Of a stretch of 64,000 bases of DNA, positions 11,175 to 24,900 are shown one piece after another. Location of the stretch: positions 31,402,501 through 31,466,500 of the forward strand of contig NC_084761.1 of NCBI RefSeq assembly GCF_028858725.1, written 5' to 3'. A program made the translations under genes and the position numbers. Numbering within the stretch: position 1 is the first letter of the stretch; the number at the start of each line of letters is the position of its first letter. Source of the DNA: Colius striatus. Taxonomy: Eukaryota > Chordata > Aves > Coliiformes > Coliidae. The notes under the pieces were generated by a model, which made no database searches, was not told the DNA's origin, and saw nothing but the letters and a program-made list of their open reading frames with translations.

Positions 11175-11320
11175 TTCTCCAAGCAAGTTAAAAAGCAATT
11201 ATTTCGATTTCCTCCGGTACCTTAAACCCGGCGTGCATCTGGTCCTTTAAAACTTAAAAAAAAAAACAAAACCAAAAACCGCCTTTTCTAGTCAGCCAAG
11301 GATTAATCTCTTACCAGATC
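11175..11320 (-). other. PCDH18: PCDH18 proximal 5' UTR
   Basis: Sequence just upstream of the ATG. It contains a 16-codon upstream ORF at 11238-11188 that ends 13 nt before the main ATG; its start context is weak (C at -3). Poly(A)/poly(T)-rich tracts lie at about 11255-11340. The transcription start is unknown, so the upstream limit is a guess. Confidence 0.5.
11188..11238 (-). other. Upstream ORF in PCDH18 leader (16 codons)
   Basis: ATG at 11238-11236 reads 16 codons and stops at TAA 11190-11188, out of frame with the main CDS and close enough to affect reinitiation. Whether the transcript includes it depends on the start site. Confidence 0.5.
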
Positions 11321-11340
11321 GGATTTTTTTTTCTTTTTTT

Positions 11341-11348
11341 TTTATATA
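11341..11348 (-). promoter_or_regulatory. Candidate TATA-like box for PCDH18
   Basis: The minus strand reads TATATAAA here, about 170 bp upstream of the ATG, at the gene-proximal edge of the CpG island. A start 25-30 bp downstream would fall near 11315. It adjoins an A-rich run, so it could be chance. Confidence 0.3.
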
Positions 11349-11359
11349 CACACCGTGCC

Positions 11360-11880
11360 AGGACATCCAGATACAATCCGCAGGCAACCCGCGCTTTCTC
11401 ATGCGTCGCGCTGCTCTGCCGGGCTGAGCCGTGTCGGGGCAGGGTGCTCTGCTCCTCCCGCCGGCAGCATCCAGGGGCCGCCGGGAGACGCAGCCTCTCC
11501 TCCCGCAACGCTCCGCTCCGCTCTCTTGCCCGCTCCCCGCCAGAATGAACACCAGCCTAAAATCCTCTGGAACTTCACTCCAACTCCCCAGACAAAGCTT
11601 CTTCTGGCTTTTTTTTTTCTTTCTTTCTTTCTTTTTTTTGCCCGGCATGTGTTCAACCCCGTCCAGCCAATCAGCCCGCCGGGGGCAGCGCGGCCGCCCC
11701 GCAGCCCGCCGCGGCGGGAGGGACGGGAGGCGGGATCGGGAGCCGATGAGAGGGAGGGGGGCGGGAATGCGAAGGGGGAGAATGGGAAGACAGGGAGGGG
11801 GCGGGGGAGTGGGGCTACTCCTCCAGCTCCCTCTCGCCGCCGGTGTGCCGCCAGCAAGGGTGGGGGGTAGTCACTGGAAT
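11360..11880. promoter_or_regulatory. PCDH18: CpG island at the PCDH18 promoter
   Basis: A GC-rich block dense in CpG, in sharp contrast to the AT-rich surroundings, interrupted by a T-rich stretch at about 11610-11640. It contains an NF-Y type CCAAT motif AGCCAATCAG (11665-11674) and GC boxes such as GGGGCGGG around 11757-11764. CpG islands mark many developmental gene promoters; its place just 5' of PCDH18 fits. ORFs across it on both strands reflect the lack of stop codons in GC-rich DNA. Confidence 0.85.
11665..11674 (+). promoter_or_regulatory. CCAAT box (NF-Y type)
   Basis: AGCCAATCAG matches the NF-Y consensus and lies inside the CpG island about 490 bp upstream of the PCDH18 ATG. NF-Y sites work in either orientation. 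Confidence 0.5.
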
Positions 11881-12103
11881 GACTAAAGGCCAACTTTAAA
11901 TCAACTCTCCCCCACACACATTTTCAGGGAACTTTCAAGCGGGGTTTTTTTTCTGGTGTGTATGATTTTAATTCCTCCCCTTCCTGCCAGGGAGGAAAAA
12001 AAAAAAAAAAAGCGACCGCGCTTCTCATTTACATACTTTTAGGTTCCCTAGTTTAACTAACTGGGATCTTTTTAGTGCGTTTGCTTAGTAAACGAGACGC
12101 GGA

Positions 12104-12110
12104 TGACGTG
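12104..12110 (+). promoter_or_regulatory. Half-CRE motif upstream of PCDH18
   Basis: TGACGTG is a CREB/ATF-type half-site in the upstream flank of the CpG island. A single 7-mer, so weak evidence. Confidence 0.2.
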
Positions 12111-15084
12111 TCTCTAACCGTGCCTCCAGAGCCTCTTCTTTCTGCTATTTACCTATTACCTGTTTTTCCTCAACATCTGCGCTCCTGGCGCAGAGCACAG
12201 ACAGACCTCCTTCATCCTGTAAAATCTCTCCCTCATCCTTTCCAAGTCAGTAACATTTTGCACACTCCCGCCCTTCCTTTCCCTGGCTCTGTCTCGCAGC
12301 ATTTCTGTTCTCAGCGCAGCTGCATTTGTCCGAGTTTTCTCCTGTGTGTGCATGTGTGCAATTGTCTCCATTTTTTTTTTTTAAATTTGCTGTTCCAATG
12401 GTTCTTCAGAAGATCCTAGTTGAAGAAACACTTCATGCTTCACCACAACAATCTGTGATAGTACACCTTTTACATGTCAAGGGTTTTAAAGAAAAAGAAG
12501 CCACAAGACAAGTGGCAAGTGACAAATTCCTTGTTCCTCTGCTATTGCCAAAAGCTGTTTTCACATTTACACTGCAATGTATTTGCACAAAAGAAAATAA
12601 CCTTACGACTGAACCAATCGCATATTTTGTGTACACCAGACAAGCTACAGATCATATGTGAGCTTCAGGCTGCATCCAAGTCACAGAACCAGACTTGTTC
12701 TTCTCATTTCAAATGTATCTATGATGTGATTTTCAGTTTCTCTGTGTAGCATTTGCTTTGTAAGTTTATCATTGTGGACACAGTCTCATCCCACTTTTCC
12801 TTCTTTTTCTGCTAACTTTATCACCTTATTTGTTGGTGTTGTCCATAATCATACCATCACGTTCTCATACTGCTCTTTTCTCTCTCTTATATTCACACAC
12901 ACACATACATGGTGTTCAAAAATGTAAAAAGTAAATCTCTGGTTTTCCCTGTTTCCTTACTCTCAGCAGAGCTCAGCCAAAGTCACTAAGAAGGTTCTTG
13001 CTGAAAGAGAAAGCAGAGGAGGCTCAGCGTGAACTCTCCCTCTTTTTAAGCATTCAAAAGCATTTTATAAGCCATTGTCTCTTTTTTTTTTCCACAAACC
13101 AGCGCCGTGTGGCAAATTGTGCAGAATAGAAATGCCCATAATGAATGTATTTAGTACTGGGTCACGCTGATGAACATTCTGCCCCCATGAATAATACTGT
13201 TTTACAAGTTTGCAGCCCTTTCAAATTGCTGATCCCCAAACCCTATAGGCAAACGAGAAAAGCTAACACAAGCAACTGGGACTTTAGAAACCCATAGCCA
13301 TCTGGCCTAAATCTCTAACAATCCAAGCCAATAATTATATCAATTCAGGCTTTAGTGAACCCCTTTGCAAACACCAAAAGAGCAAAGAAAGGAATTAGTG
13401 GCCATTCTAAGTTCTGGTGGAGAGAATTCAAAGATAATCTAATTCCATTAGTTCATGGACAGCTTTTTTTACAGCTCTGATAAATCTTCCTAGAACATTT
13501 TTCCAAAACACCAGTGTAAACTCTTTTCTGACAATAATTGGGGAAATAAGATTCAATTAAATGCTGTTCTTAGTGTCCATAAAAAGTATTTTGTTGATAA
13601 AAGAAGTCACTGCCCCTTTACATGATGTATATAGGAGATGAATAATTCATAGCAAAAATAATTTCACTGCTTAAAACCTAAAATATTATATATAGTCTTC
13701 AATGATACCGTGTTCTTCTGAGTAACTGTTCAGTACATTTAGATATGTAGAATTGGCCTTATGCAATTTTTATCACTTCCCAAATAGTAAAGTTCCAGTT
13801 CATCACATTGGTCTTTCTTTGAGACATACTCTGTATATTAATAAATAGCACGATACTTATAGATAGGAATTATGGCACCTCTCTTTTTTCCCTTTTTAAA
13901 TTCATTTTGAGTTTGCAGCTTCACCAGTTACACATTGCCTTGCAACTAATCTTTTACATTTGTAGCAATGATAAAATGTCATTGACACAATAGTTCTGAT
14001 CTGAATTCTGAAGTAAAGTAATGATAAAACCTTGATTTTCTTTTCTTTTCTTTTTTAATTTTTTTCACTTTACATTCCATTGAGCCTACAAGTGAGGAGG
14101 AGCATCTCTTGGAGTTGTTTGCTTAGATCCCACAATATTTAAGTACGTGCTACTTCTAGAAGCAATAATTCCATAGGGTGCTTAGGAACAGTCGCAGCAC
14201 ATCCAAGGCTGATTCCTTCCATATCCAATAAAAGAGTTTTGTCTGAAAGTCTCTTAAACTCCAGTCCACCTTTGACATGGCAGACTTCCCTTACAAAGAA
14301 AAAGGAGAGTCCCACGTGCAGCCAGCAGATACTTCTTAGGGAGTGTGGTATTGTGAACGCTGTTAGGCACGTGAGTGGAGTGCTGCTGGCATCCCAGAGA
14401 GTAATCTCAGTTATTCCCACCTAATACGGATCTGTTCATCACAACCTCCTTCTCAAAAGTTGCTTGCAAATCCTCAAGTGATGTACCTGAGGAATAAAAC
14501 CAAACTGACTCCAAACACCACATCCATATGCCTACTTCAGCAACCACAGCTGCACAGCAGATTAATTAGTTTTTCACTTAGCTGAAAGTAGGTTTGTTTC
14601 TGTGGTCAATATACTTGAAAGTCTGTCTTGTTTCTCCAAGGAGATTTATTGAGGTCTCTAGCATATATTTTCCTCTAAACATTACTGATCCTCTAGATAC
14701 ACAATATATATGCAAAACTTAGGTGACAGAATTTTACTCTGAAGAACTATTTTGAGAAATAGTACCTCTGCAGGGACATGGGAGAAAGAAAATAACTTTC
14801 TTAACAATATTAGAAGCCCAGTGAAATTAGCACAGTGCCATTTGGTTCATTCCCCTCCTGCACACACACTCAAAAATGGGGTTTCATTCATTCTCGGTAT
14901 GATTTATTGCCTTATGCTGCATCATGTTACAAAATGTCATATGTACTATGCTCCAGTGCACAAGACATAGCAAGACAAAATCTGATTTGACACCTGAGTA
15001 ATGAATGTGAAAGACAAGTCTTCCTAAGTCAGAAGGATATTTTAAAAGAACATTTCCATCACAATGACTGGCAAAACTGGAGAG

Positions 15085-15155
15085 GCCTCCTCTCTCCCTC
15101 TTCCCTTTCTCCTTCCTCTTTCCTCTGTTCCTCGCTCTCCCTCCATCCCTCTTCA
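15085..15155. repeat. Polypyrimidine (CT-rich) tract
   Basis: About 70 bases almost wholly C and T on the plus strand, low-complexity and not a perfect repeat. No associated gene. Confidence 0.7.
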
Positions 15156-18100
15156 ACAAGCTTGTTTTCCAAAGTAAAATCAATGACAGAGCTTGCACTG
15201 GTCTTCATACTCTACATTTCCATCTGTTGCAGCCTGAGTGCAAACCGAGTTAAGAGTCTCCTTTTAGGCAAAACCAGTGCTGACATTTTATACTCACTCT
15301 TAGACCAACAAATGGGCTGATCAGAGGTCAGTATGATGCTGTTCAGTGGAGTGGGGGAAAGAAGGCTGAAATTTCAGCCTGATTTTTTTTTACAGGAAAC
15401 CATATTATAGAACTCATCACAAATGAATACTGTATTTGTCCAACTTGCTGCCTATTTCATCATTCATGCTTATACCCAATACCTTTTTCAGAACTGAGCT
15501 GCATCAATGGCTGGATTACTTTAAGAGATATTAGAGGCAGAATGGGCCATTGGGTTACCCAACAGCACCTCTGCATCACAGACTTATTAATTAAGTCCAA
15601 ATACGTTGGGTAAGGCCTATATTTTAATCTATGGAATACTAAATGGTGTATCTCAATCAGGCATCAGTTACCTAGTCCACTTGAAAAGGCAGAGAACTGA
15701 TGATCTAAAATGGAGCCAGAGATCCTGGCAAGCAAATTAAAAAAGCAAAAAACTCACTTGATACTACTAATCCCAATTTCCACAAAATCTATACCTTAAC
15801 GATAGAGACATATATACCTATACCTTCCTGCTACAGTACTCTACCTAACAGTTTCATTTCAGCATCTATGCAGCATCCAGCACAAGCAGTCTTGAAGGCC
15901 ACTCTCAGTTACCTCAGAGACACCCAGGAATCATTTGATAAATACCCGTATCAGGAAAGAGTATCCTCTTCCCCCAAACAAATGGCCAGTCAAAGCCCTG
16001 GAACAAAAGACTGGGTACACAAAAGTAGGAATAAACACTGAAATTTAGTTGAGCCCTTATCTCTAATTGTCACTTTTTCAATTTGCTTAAGAAAAAGACC
16101 ATCTCTGGTCATTCATTAAGACCCACCAAACCACAAAACTCTATGCATCAGCTGCATCATACTTTTTTATGATTTCAGAACTAGATTTTACGTTATCATC
16201 AATCATTGTGGCAAAGAGCAGTTGGATCAGATTTTGTGCTACATGAGTAAATTTCCACAGCAGTTTTGCAGTGCAGCATTGTGTGTATAAATAGCGAGCT
16301 AAACCCATGTATGTTCCATATGTGGTAAGTACTGCAGCTAGGCAGTCAATCTATTTCTGAACCAAGAAAACATTTATCTCTCAAAGTTTTACCAACTCTG
16401 AAAGAGAAAAACAGTTGAGACTCACGATTTGATAAAGCTCTGTTAAAGGCGAGTGCTTGTAATAGGCAACTGGATGCTTTGGAGTTATTTTAAGGAATAG
16501 TTAAGATGGCATAGTATATGATGGAAATTCCATTGTTTGATCACTCTAATGTAATTGTCATTTTGTTTAGTTATTTCCTTAGTATTTCCTCTATTTGATA
16601 GCTGTTTATCCAAAATTGCCTGTAAATGTCTGTATGCACTTCAGCAAAATGAGATTTTGAGTATTACATATGCTGGGGATAAAAGGCATCTGTCAGAACT
16701 GTGATCAGAACTGTGACCACATCTAAACCAGAAAGGGTAACACCGTGTGGCCCTGTTCTACTTTCTCACAAAGTCACATAAACTCACCAAACTATGGGTC
16801 CTGTTGTGTACAACAGAGAGAACTGCACATTCTCTGATGCATCATTTTTTCCTTCTGTCCATCTCTATCATTGCAAATACAAATAATGAGGAGACAAAGA
16901 TGCTTCCAAGGACAGCAGCTATAACCTTTGGTTCCTGTGAAGTGCAATTTGAGGAACAAAGATGTACTGTTACCTTATCCTGCTCCCTAATGATGCAGCT
17001 ACCATAGGGTTGGAGTGCTCCCTGGTGCAATCAGGCCCCACACTTCTTTTTCCCCACAGGGAAAGCACCAACAACATCTGTATGCTTTGCCTAATGTATT
17101 CTTACTGGTTTCCAGCCTGAAATGGTGGTGTACTTGCATCGGATTTCCCCGTGTCTGGTTTTATTCCGGATCTTATCAAATTCATATACTGCATGCACTG
17201 GAATTTGAAGTACTTTACATGAATAAACCTGAAAAGCTTTCTGTTACTTACACTACTGTCATTCTGCTTTGCCAAATTTCTCATTTTAATACCTCGCAAC
17301 ACACTAACTAGAGTGCAAGGTTGCTCTTACTTTATACAGGTCAAAAGAAGCAGCTACATTTGTGATACTTCTTCACAGGAGTAGGATTTCTGTAAAGAAA
17401 GAGTTTGAAGTTTGGTGTAGATTTGATTTTAATCAGGGCTGCAATACATACTTTGTCAAATTACCAGCTCAACCCAAACTTTTCATATAACTATAGCTTT
17501 CTCTATTGCCTCTAGGAGTATAAAAAAGCAGCATAGTTGGTGTTTCAAGCATCGTCAGACAAAGCATGTGTTCAGTCTACCACTGACAGCCTAAGCTAAA
17601 TGATCCACGTCCACTCGTGTACCTACTGCCAGCCATTGTTTGCGAACAACATGGTCTAAGGATGTTGGACGCTCATTCAAGGGAAAGGGTCTATCATCTT
17701 CAGCAGAACCAGAACTTGTGAGCCACGGTGAAGCCAGAGGCAACTCCAGAGTTTTTATGACATTTTTGTCTTCTTCTGACCCTGGGGTTGATGTGAACCA
17801 AACTAGCCCACTGAAGGATTTTGAACAGATTCAGGGTCAGTTTAAATTGATGAGTGTGAACTTCACAGATGTGCAAAACTAGACACAAAATCTTGTGGCA
17901 AGAAAACTTAATCAGATTTCTCCAGAAATAGATGCTCTTGGGAAAATATTTCCTGGATGGGTCTGAACTTCTCTGTACTGCAGCCTTTAACAAGCTTGTG
18001 CTATAAAGGAAAGTCATTAAGGGACACTTAACAGCCTTTCTCTCCTCAAACCTCAGGCACAACCTCAAACAGCCTGCTTTGTGAATAAGGACCCAATATG

Positions 18101-20921
18101 TTGTTTATTTTATTTTACAGTAAATATTTATACAGTACTCCACATGAGTATCTGTATTTTTTAATTCTTTATTTTCCTGGGAAAAAAAGAGAAAAAAAAT
18201 GCTCCCTGCTTCGATGTCATGGGAAAACATGTGGAAATGTAAACCTGCTGTAGGAAGCAGACACAGTGGGAGCTGTAATGGGAAAAAGGCAGGCATGGTT
18301 TATCAGAAGAATATGTAACATACACTGAACATCCGGCTTCCCAAGTAAGTTGTTAACAGTGTTCAATACAAATGTTTCTCTTTAAGGAATCAGATGTTCC
18401 TCTTTCTTTTTTTTTTTTCTCAATAGCTGCAGTATGGTAAAACTGGTGCCATAAAGTCATTGCAAGAGACAGCAAACAACTTTGTCATCATAATAGGCTT
18501 TTTTTTCCCTACATCTTTTTTAAACAATGGCTCTAGCAGGTGGCATGTGGCTGAGACTGGGTCTATCACCATCTCCAGGGTGCCAAGACGTCCCTCAAAG
18601 TTTCTGTGGGAGGAATTTGTTGGTGGGATTTGGATTGTAAAGGCACGTGAGCATCTGCTGCCTGCTCAGTCTCATTACCATTGACACAATTAGCTCCTGC
18701 AGCTCTCGGCCCAGCAGCCAGAACAGGGACTCAATTTTCTTGCGTCTCTGACAATACTCATTACCATTCATCTGAACCTATGGGCTCCTCTGCCTATGAG
18801 TCCAGGCCAAGGGGCTGTGAAAACAGATCACACAGAGAAACACTCAGAAAATGAAGAGCAAATTGACATAATGGCTACTAACAGCCTAAAATCAACAGCC
18901 TAACATACAGCATCACCACCAATACGCTTTCAGTATTCACAGTAATGACTCCTTTCCCTTCTGTGTTAGTCCATTTGTTCCTGAAAACCACATTTTATGG
19001 CTTTGGGATATCATATGCTTTCTATGAGTAGTTTTTAACCTTTTTCTGTGATTCAGAAGATATTACACAGCATCACTATTGTCCTTCCACTTGAAAAGTT
19101 CTGATAAACTTTCATTTTTTTTTTTTTAAATAATACAGGAAAAGTCCATTTTCTACCCTTGGATTAATTTGGAAATCAAACTGAAAACTGAGATTTTTTG
19201 CTCCTTACAATACCAAAGAAAGTAGGAGTTTATTGACTTTTTGCTTTGGCAGTCACAGCCTAAACAAAATGTTAACACATCTGCAGATAAAAGCTTCACA
19301 TTCCTCACCCCACATAAAACTGAGATTATTCTGCAGGTCTTTACAATACATGCTGCATAATTCCTCCTTGCTGGCCTCATGTGCTTTTATTGCTACAAAG
19401 AACCCTTAGCCCATAAATAGAAAATTAGAGAAGTCACACATTTTACAAATAAATCACTCGGATAAAAGCAGAGAGGAGGCAAAGGAGACAGAGGGGGAGA
19501 ATTTAAACTGATCTATCTCCTGAATATATATCAAGGATCTCTGTCTTTGAACAAAGAAAACATGATGACTTCAAGGCCCATATCTGCAATAAACTTGCAG
19601 TATTTGGCTGTTGCATATATAGTGATTTGTGACCTTACTGAAGTGTATTAAAGTAAAAATATATTTACCACAACATGCCTTTTCTGAGACACAGCTTTTA
19701 CTAGATCTTTGTAACACAGGAGAATGGAAAATATCACAGAGCTGGCAATGAGGCAGGGGCATGCCATTTGCTTTCAGATGTTTTTAAAACTCAAGGAAGT
19801 GTTATTGTTTCTATAAATCATCACTATAGGTTTATTTTCCTCAACACTCTTTGTTGTCTTTTTATACAAAGCATACTCAGGGCATCTTCATCTCTCAGGG
19901 CTAAACGGAAAGAAACAGCAGCATTTTAGTGAGTTTCCCAAAACGCTGACCAGCATAATTTTAACCCCAGGTTCTCCACACCACGGTGGTTGTGCACACA
20001 CAAGCTGTGGAGCACTGAGGAGGAAGGACAAGGGCCATCTCCCACATGCATCATGTCCAGAGCCCACACTTGTTTGCAGAACTGCCCCAGTTCCCCTGAC
20101 TTTGTCATGGAAATGTGGACACTGAAAGAAGAGTCTATTATGTTAAATTACAAATTATATTATAGGGTTTTAAGTAATTGTTTGCTGACTGTTGTCACGC
20201 ACATGTGGTTTGTTGGAAGTTGATGTAATCATTTTGGCAAATTTCCACCAACAAGAATCAACTGGGGTGAACTCTTAAATCAGCTGCTGTGGGGGTTCAC
20301 GTTGTGCAATTAATGGGTGAAAGACTATTGCAGACACCCTTCAAAGTTAATTTACTCAGGCCCATTTTAGAAGTAGTGCATTATGTCTTAACTGTATGAA
20401 ATGTATTGTGGACATATTAGCATTTGTAAAATTAATTAGAAACCTATTAGTTCAAATGAAGGAGTTTTATTGCTTTCATAGTATAAAATCTGACATTTTA
20501 CAGACAGCAAAAAGATAGAAACTGTATAGCAAATATAGAAAAAAATATATGCTCTTTTTTTCTGCAGCTGTTTGAATAAAGTTTTCATCCATTTGAGAGA
20601 TTTTTGTTTCCATCAGACATCAATTAAAATAAATATGCAAGACTATTCCAAAATAACCTTAACTTACTGGAATGCGTGCTCTCACCAAGCTACGTAAATA
20701 TGGGTACACCCACACTTGTTTTCCCTAATACTGTAGTCCAAAACATCTATGTCAGATCCTGAAACACTTCATTATGATGTAATGAGGCAGCTGGCATTTC
20801 TTTTTTATGAATTTACTAAAACAGTAAATAGTACTATTACAGTGACTGGAACTTAAAGAATAAATTGACACACTTTCCAAATAGAGCTGTGTAGATTTTT
20901 TGTTGAGATAAATTATAGGAG

Positions 20922-20941
20922 ATATATATATATATATATAT
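20922..20941. repeat. (AT)n dinucleotide repeat
   Basis: About ten uninterrupted AT units. Simple sequence with no linked feature. A shorter TA run lies at 24776-24789. Confidence 0.9.
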
Positions 20942-21858
20942 TTATGAATATATAACATTTTTAGGGAAATAAGAAGTTCAGTAGAAAGAATTTTGTAATG
21001 AATCTTGATAAGCTGCTTTTGCAGTTTTCAGGTATTTCTAATTGTTGTTCATGGCTGCCTTTTCATGCTATTCATGCTGCTAGTCTTTTGTTTTATGCTT
21101 CTACAGCCTTCTATCACAAAATTAAGCTATTAGCAAATACAGAATAAATCAAGCACAAACAGTAAGGCCTATGGATAGCTTCCATTAAAGAAGTCCAATA
21201 CAGAGATAAAAAGAAAACTTGATAAAAATAAATGGCAGAGTCTAAGTGGATTTTGGTATATTGCTATCACGATTAAATATTACAGAAGTTAAGCTCCATG
21301 GCAATGTTCAGTATTATTGCTAGGTACTGTTCTCCTAGTCATCCTGTATTATTTAAACACTATTTTTTATATAAATAAAATATCCCCCTTTTTTGCATAC
21401 TTTGGTAAAGAAGTGATTTAGCAGCTAACACTAAAAATCTCTCACAATTTGTCGCTTGAATTCTAAAAGCTATAAAATCAAAATATAAACGTACAGAGCA
21501 CATATTAAGAAAACCTCAGTGTTTTGACAGGTTTGATGTAAAAAACAAACCTGCACTGATTTTAAACCAGTTAATATGTAACCTGTTGTAAGTGCTATAA
21601 AAACTAACAGCATGTAATTCCCTAGGTCTGCTGTGGTTTTAAAATAAACCAGAGTGCTTTATTTTTCAACTGTGGAAAACTTTTTCATAGATAATTTTTA
21701 TTTTCATTAGGAATCTTATCAGCTCATTTACAGGTGCCAAGGACCTTGTTTCTAAGCTGACTTTAACATCGGCTTCTGTTTGCAGCTAATGAAGATAAAC
21801 TCCAATTTCGTTGCTGGTCTGCATATCTAGGTGCACAGATGAGTTAATGGTTTAACTT

Positions 21859-21935
21859 CATAGAATCACAGAACAGCCAAAGTGCATGTCACTGAATCTA
21901 GAACAAGTTTAAAGGAAGGTCCTAGATCATATGGG
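21859..21935 (-). repeat. Possible degenerate CR1 3' end
   Basis: CATAGAATCACAGAA followed some 40 bp later by GGAAGGTCCTAGATCAT resembles the complement of a CR1 3' terminus, but with gaps and many changes. Confidence 0.35.
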
Positions 21936-24900
21936 TGTCTCTCATATTGGCAGCAAATAAAATTTTAAGAGTTTTGGAAGTTACAGTTTATATATCCTCT
22001 TAACTAAATTCTGTTCATACTCTCTTTCTGCTATTCGCCCAGGTCAAACATCACTCAACCACAAATAGTTATCTGTTAAAAATTCAACATGGTTATGATC
22101 CATAACCAGTACTTCAAGCAGACATTCTTCTCATAACTACTCCTCAAGCTTCATTTCAATTCACTAGTTTCTGACAGCCCAGGATGGTTTGATTTGCTTG
22201 GACTCTCTCTGGCCCTAGTGAATGTAAAGGTGTCTTTCTTATCTGTCAGTTAACTGGAGTAAGGTTGAAAACCTGAAGGCTGCAGGAAGAAGTACTCTGT
22301 TTCTATCTTACTTGGATTGTATACATTAATTAGCCTGATTGCACCTGCAAAGTCAGCCTCTCAAAATATTTGCTACTGGGACAAATTCTGCAGTCATCAG
22401 TGAGCACCTGGGCAGTACAAATCCCGCCTTTTACAGGTTTAAAAGGAGAAGATAAACTCTCTTCCAATTTGTGAATTCTGATGGGGGCCACATTCACATC
22501 TCATTTACCATGTCAGTGTAACTGAAGGAAACTCTGTATTTTTATAAATGGATTCATTTCCTTGAAACTCAGATCAGGTATTTGCAGTGTAAAAGCAATA
22601 ACCCACCTGAAAAAAAAAAAAAAAAAGACATCTTACAGAAATAAAAAAGGAAACAAAAAACTCCTGAATCTGTTTAAGCCCTATCCATGTGGAAATGAGA
22701 CCAAAATGACTGATATCTATTCTAAACTGTATACACAACTTGAGAGAGACAGAAAGAAGAGAAAGAGAGGGCACTTCTCTGACATCTCACCAGCAGTATT
22801 TTGTAGGGCAACCAACCTACTTTTAAGTCTATTTGCAAAATACAATAATTTTATCACTTACAGATTTTATTGTGGATTTATTTACAAGTGCTTTCTTCCA
22901 TTAATTTACAAACCATGAAAGCCTGGTGTATATTAAATCAAATGCATACACTGCATATTTGAAGTGGGAATTATAAGTACCCCAAGTGGAAAAAAAAAAA
23001 ATCAAGTCAATCTTGAACTAAAGACCTATATAAATTTGCATATGAATCCTATAAAGTCAGCCTGAGTTTGGTAACAACCAGAGCTATTATGTAATCTTTG
23101 TCCTATCCTTCCAAATAAAAATCCAAGCCTGCAGTCCTTAAGTATTTCCCTTGATGGGGCCTTGCTTTTGAATGCAAGTATGGTGCATATATTTTGCAAT
23201 GGGTACAATCCAACTCCGAAAATTGGTGGTTGAGTCTGTTCTTTCAGCATTTCTTTCAGCTTTATCAAATTAACACTGAAGTATCTGACACACTCAGTTA
23301 TCACCTAACAATCAAAGAAATGACCTTTAAGATATCTGTTTCTGTAACTAATCTGAGAAAGAAATAGGATTATATTAATTTGGCTTGTGCTTTGTGTAGG
23401 AGGACAGTCTCTAAGAAGGAATACCTCTTTCCCAATTAATTTGACTTTTCTTCCCATCCTGGATGAATTTCCTCGTGTCCTTTTAAGTATAAAAAAAATT
23501 AGTAAGTAAAGGTACCGACCATTCCCTTAGCCAGTTCTCTTCTGCTAAATTAGTTCAGTGAATCATAGCCTGTTATGTGTCTTACAAGGTTGCTAGGGCA
23601 CACAAATGCCACCAGCAATTTACTAGGGCAGTAACAGAGAACACCTGCATAGCTAGATATGGACATCTACCTTTATATGGAAAATCTATATGAAAAATCT
23701 ATATATCAATCTTGATATTTGAGGATGGTGGGTTTTTTTCCTTTTTCTCTTGATTATCACTGTATATAATCTAACAGCCTTACTCTAATTTTTGCTTAGT
23801 GAGGTGAGCTGCTTTTGCTGCTTCTCTGCTGCTCATCGTGATCTGTTTTCTGAGACAGCTGAAAAGTAGTTTATACACATGTATACATACATCTATGCAC
23901 ATACAACTTTCTAAAATCAAATAGGTCGTTCTTGATTGTTTCACAGAACCACTTTGATTCAAAGTGTGTGCCCCATTTGGAGCTTTCTCCCTTGTAATTT
24001 TGTTAGTGAAAAGGGGAGTAGATTCTTTGATAAAATGGGTCATTTCTGCAGAGGGCTTTATCAAGTCCAAAATTTTTATCTTGGTATCACATTTCCTGGG
24101 AAAATAAAGAAAAAATGGAGCACTGTAGTGTTGTTTTGCATACTGTCTTTATAGTTATGTAGAAAATTTGCTCTGTTCTGAATTGAGTGCACCTTGTTCA
24201 GGACCAGTTGACAGTCTAATATAATGCTCAGAGTATAAACAAAAGGAAACAAAAAATCACAAAAAGAAAAGGACTTGACAAAGGTACTAAGAAAGTCTGT
24301 CATTTTTTCATGACCCTGCACAGAAGAGCAGGGTGGTTCTGCTGATGCAGAGGACCATATGCTGAAAGCCAGGACATGTGGGGCTCATTAATTCCCATCC
24401 AAGTTATGAAAGTTTGAAGCAGGAAAGAGCAAGATTTGAGCAATGAAACATTTGGGAAGAGCCCAGAAGCCAGGAAAATATTTCGTAAGAAAAATGTTTT
24501 GTCAGTTACTATTGCAAGGAAAGGAAAAGAAACAAAGCTCAAAAAGTTTGTTTACCCAGTCTAAATGTAGTTTGTTCACCACATGAAATTCTTCTTCAAA
24601 AGATTGAAGAATCTGCACTATTTGGAGATGAAATCTATTAAAGCCTATGAATCATGTCCTATTTCTTGTACAGGGATCTTCTCATCTGACACAAGAATTA
24701 TTTGTAGAATCAAGATTCATCTTCCATTTACATGTGGAAACATGTCTGTAGGTAGATGTGCATAAATGTGTGTGCATATATATATATATCATATACATTA
24801 TACACATACAAATAAAGCTTGTCTTTCAAGCGGGAGAGACATTTCAGGTCCTCATCTCAGGAAGGATGAGTAAAGTTGTGAAGTTAAGACAGTCACAGGA

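Larger units (their letters stand above)
12111..21850. other. Gene desert upstream of PCDH18, first part
   Basis: No exon-like ORF, RNA gene or clear transposon seen. ORFs are under about 125 codons, overlap on both strands and lack domains. Unique, compositionally balanced stretches near 13040-13260 and 18640-18800 look like possible conserved noncoding elements. A CT-rich tract lies at 15085-15155 and an (AT)n run at 20922-20941. Confidence 0.6.

Noticed and set aside
11175..11198. PCDH18 start further upstream at 11198
   Set aside because: That codon is TTG, directly after an in-frame TAA; the first ATG is at 11174.
11355..11917. Overlapping open frames of 118-172 codons on both strands upstream of PCDH18
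   Set aside because: They lie in the CpG island, where stop codons are rare; the peptides are Arg/Pro/Gly-rich and low in complexity, with no domain. This is promoter and 5' UTR sequence.
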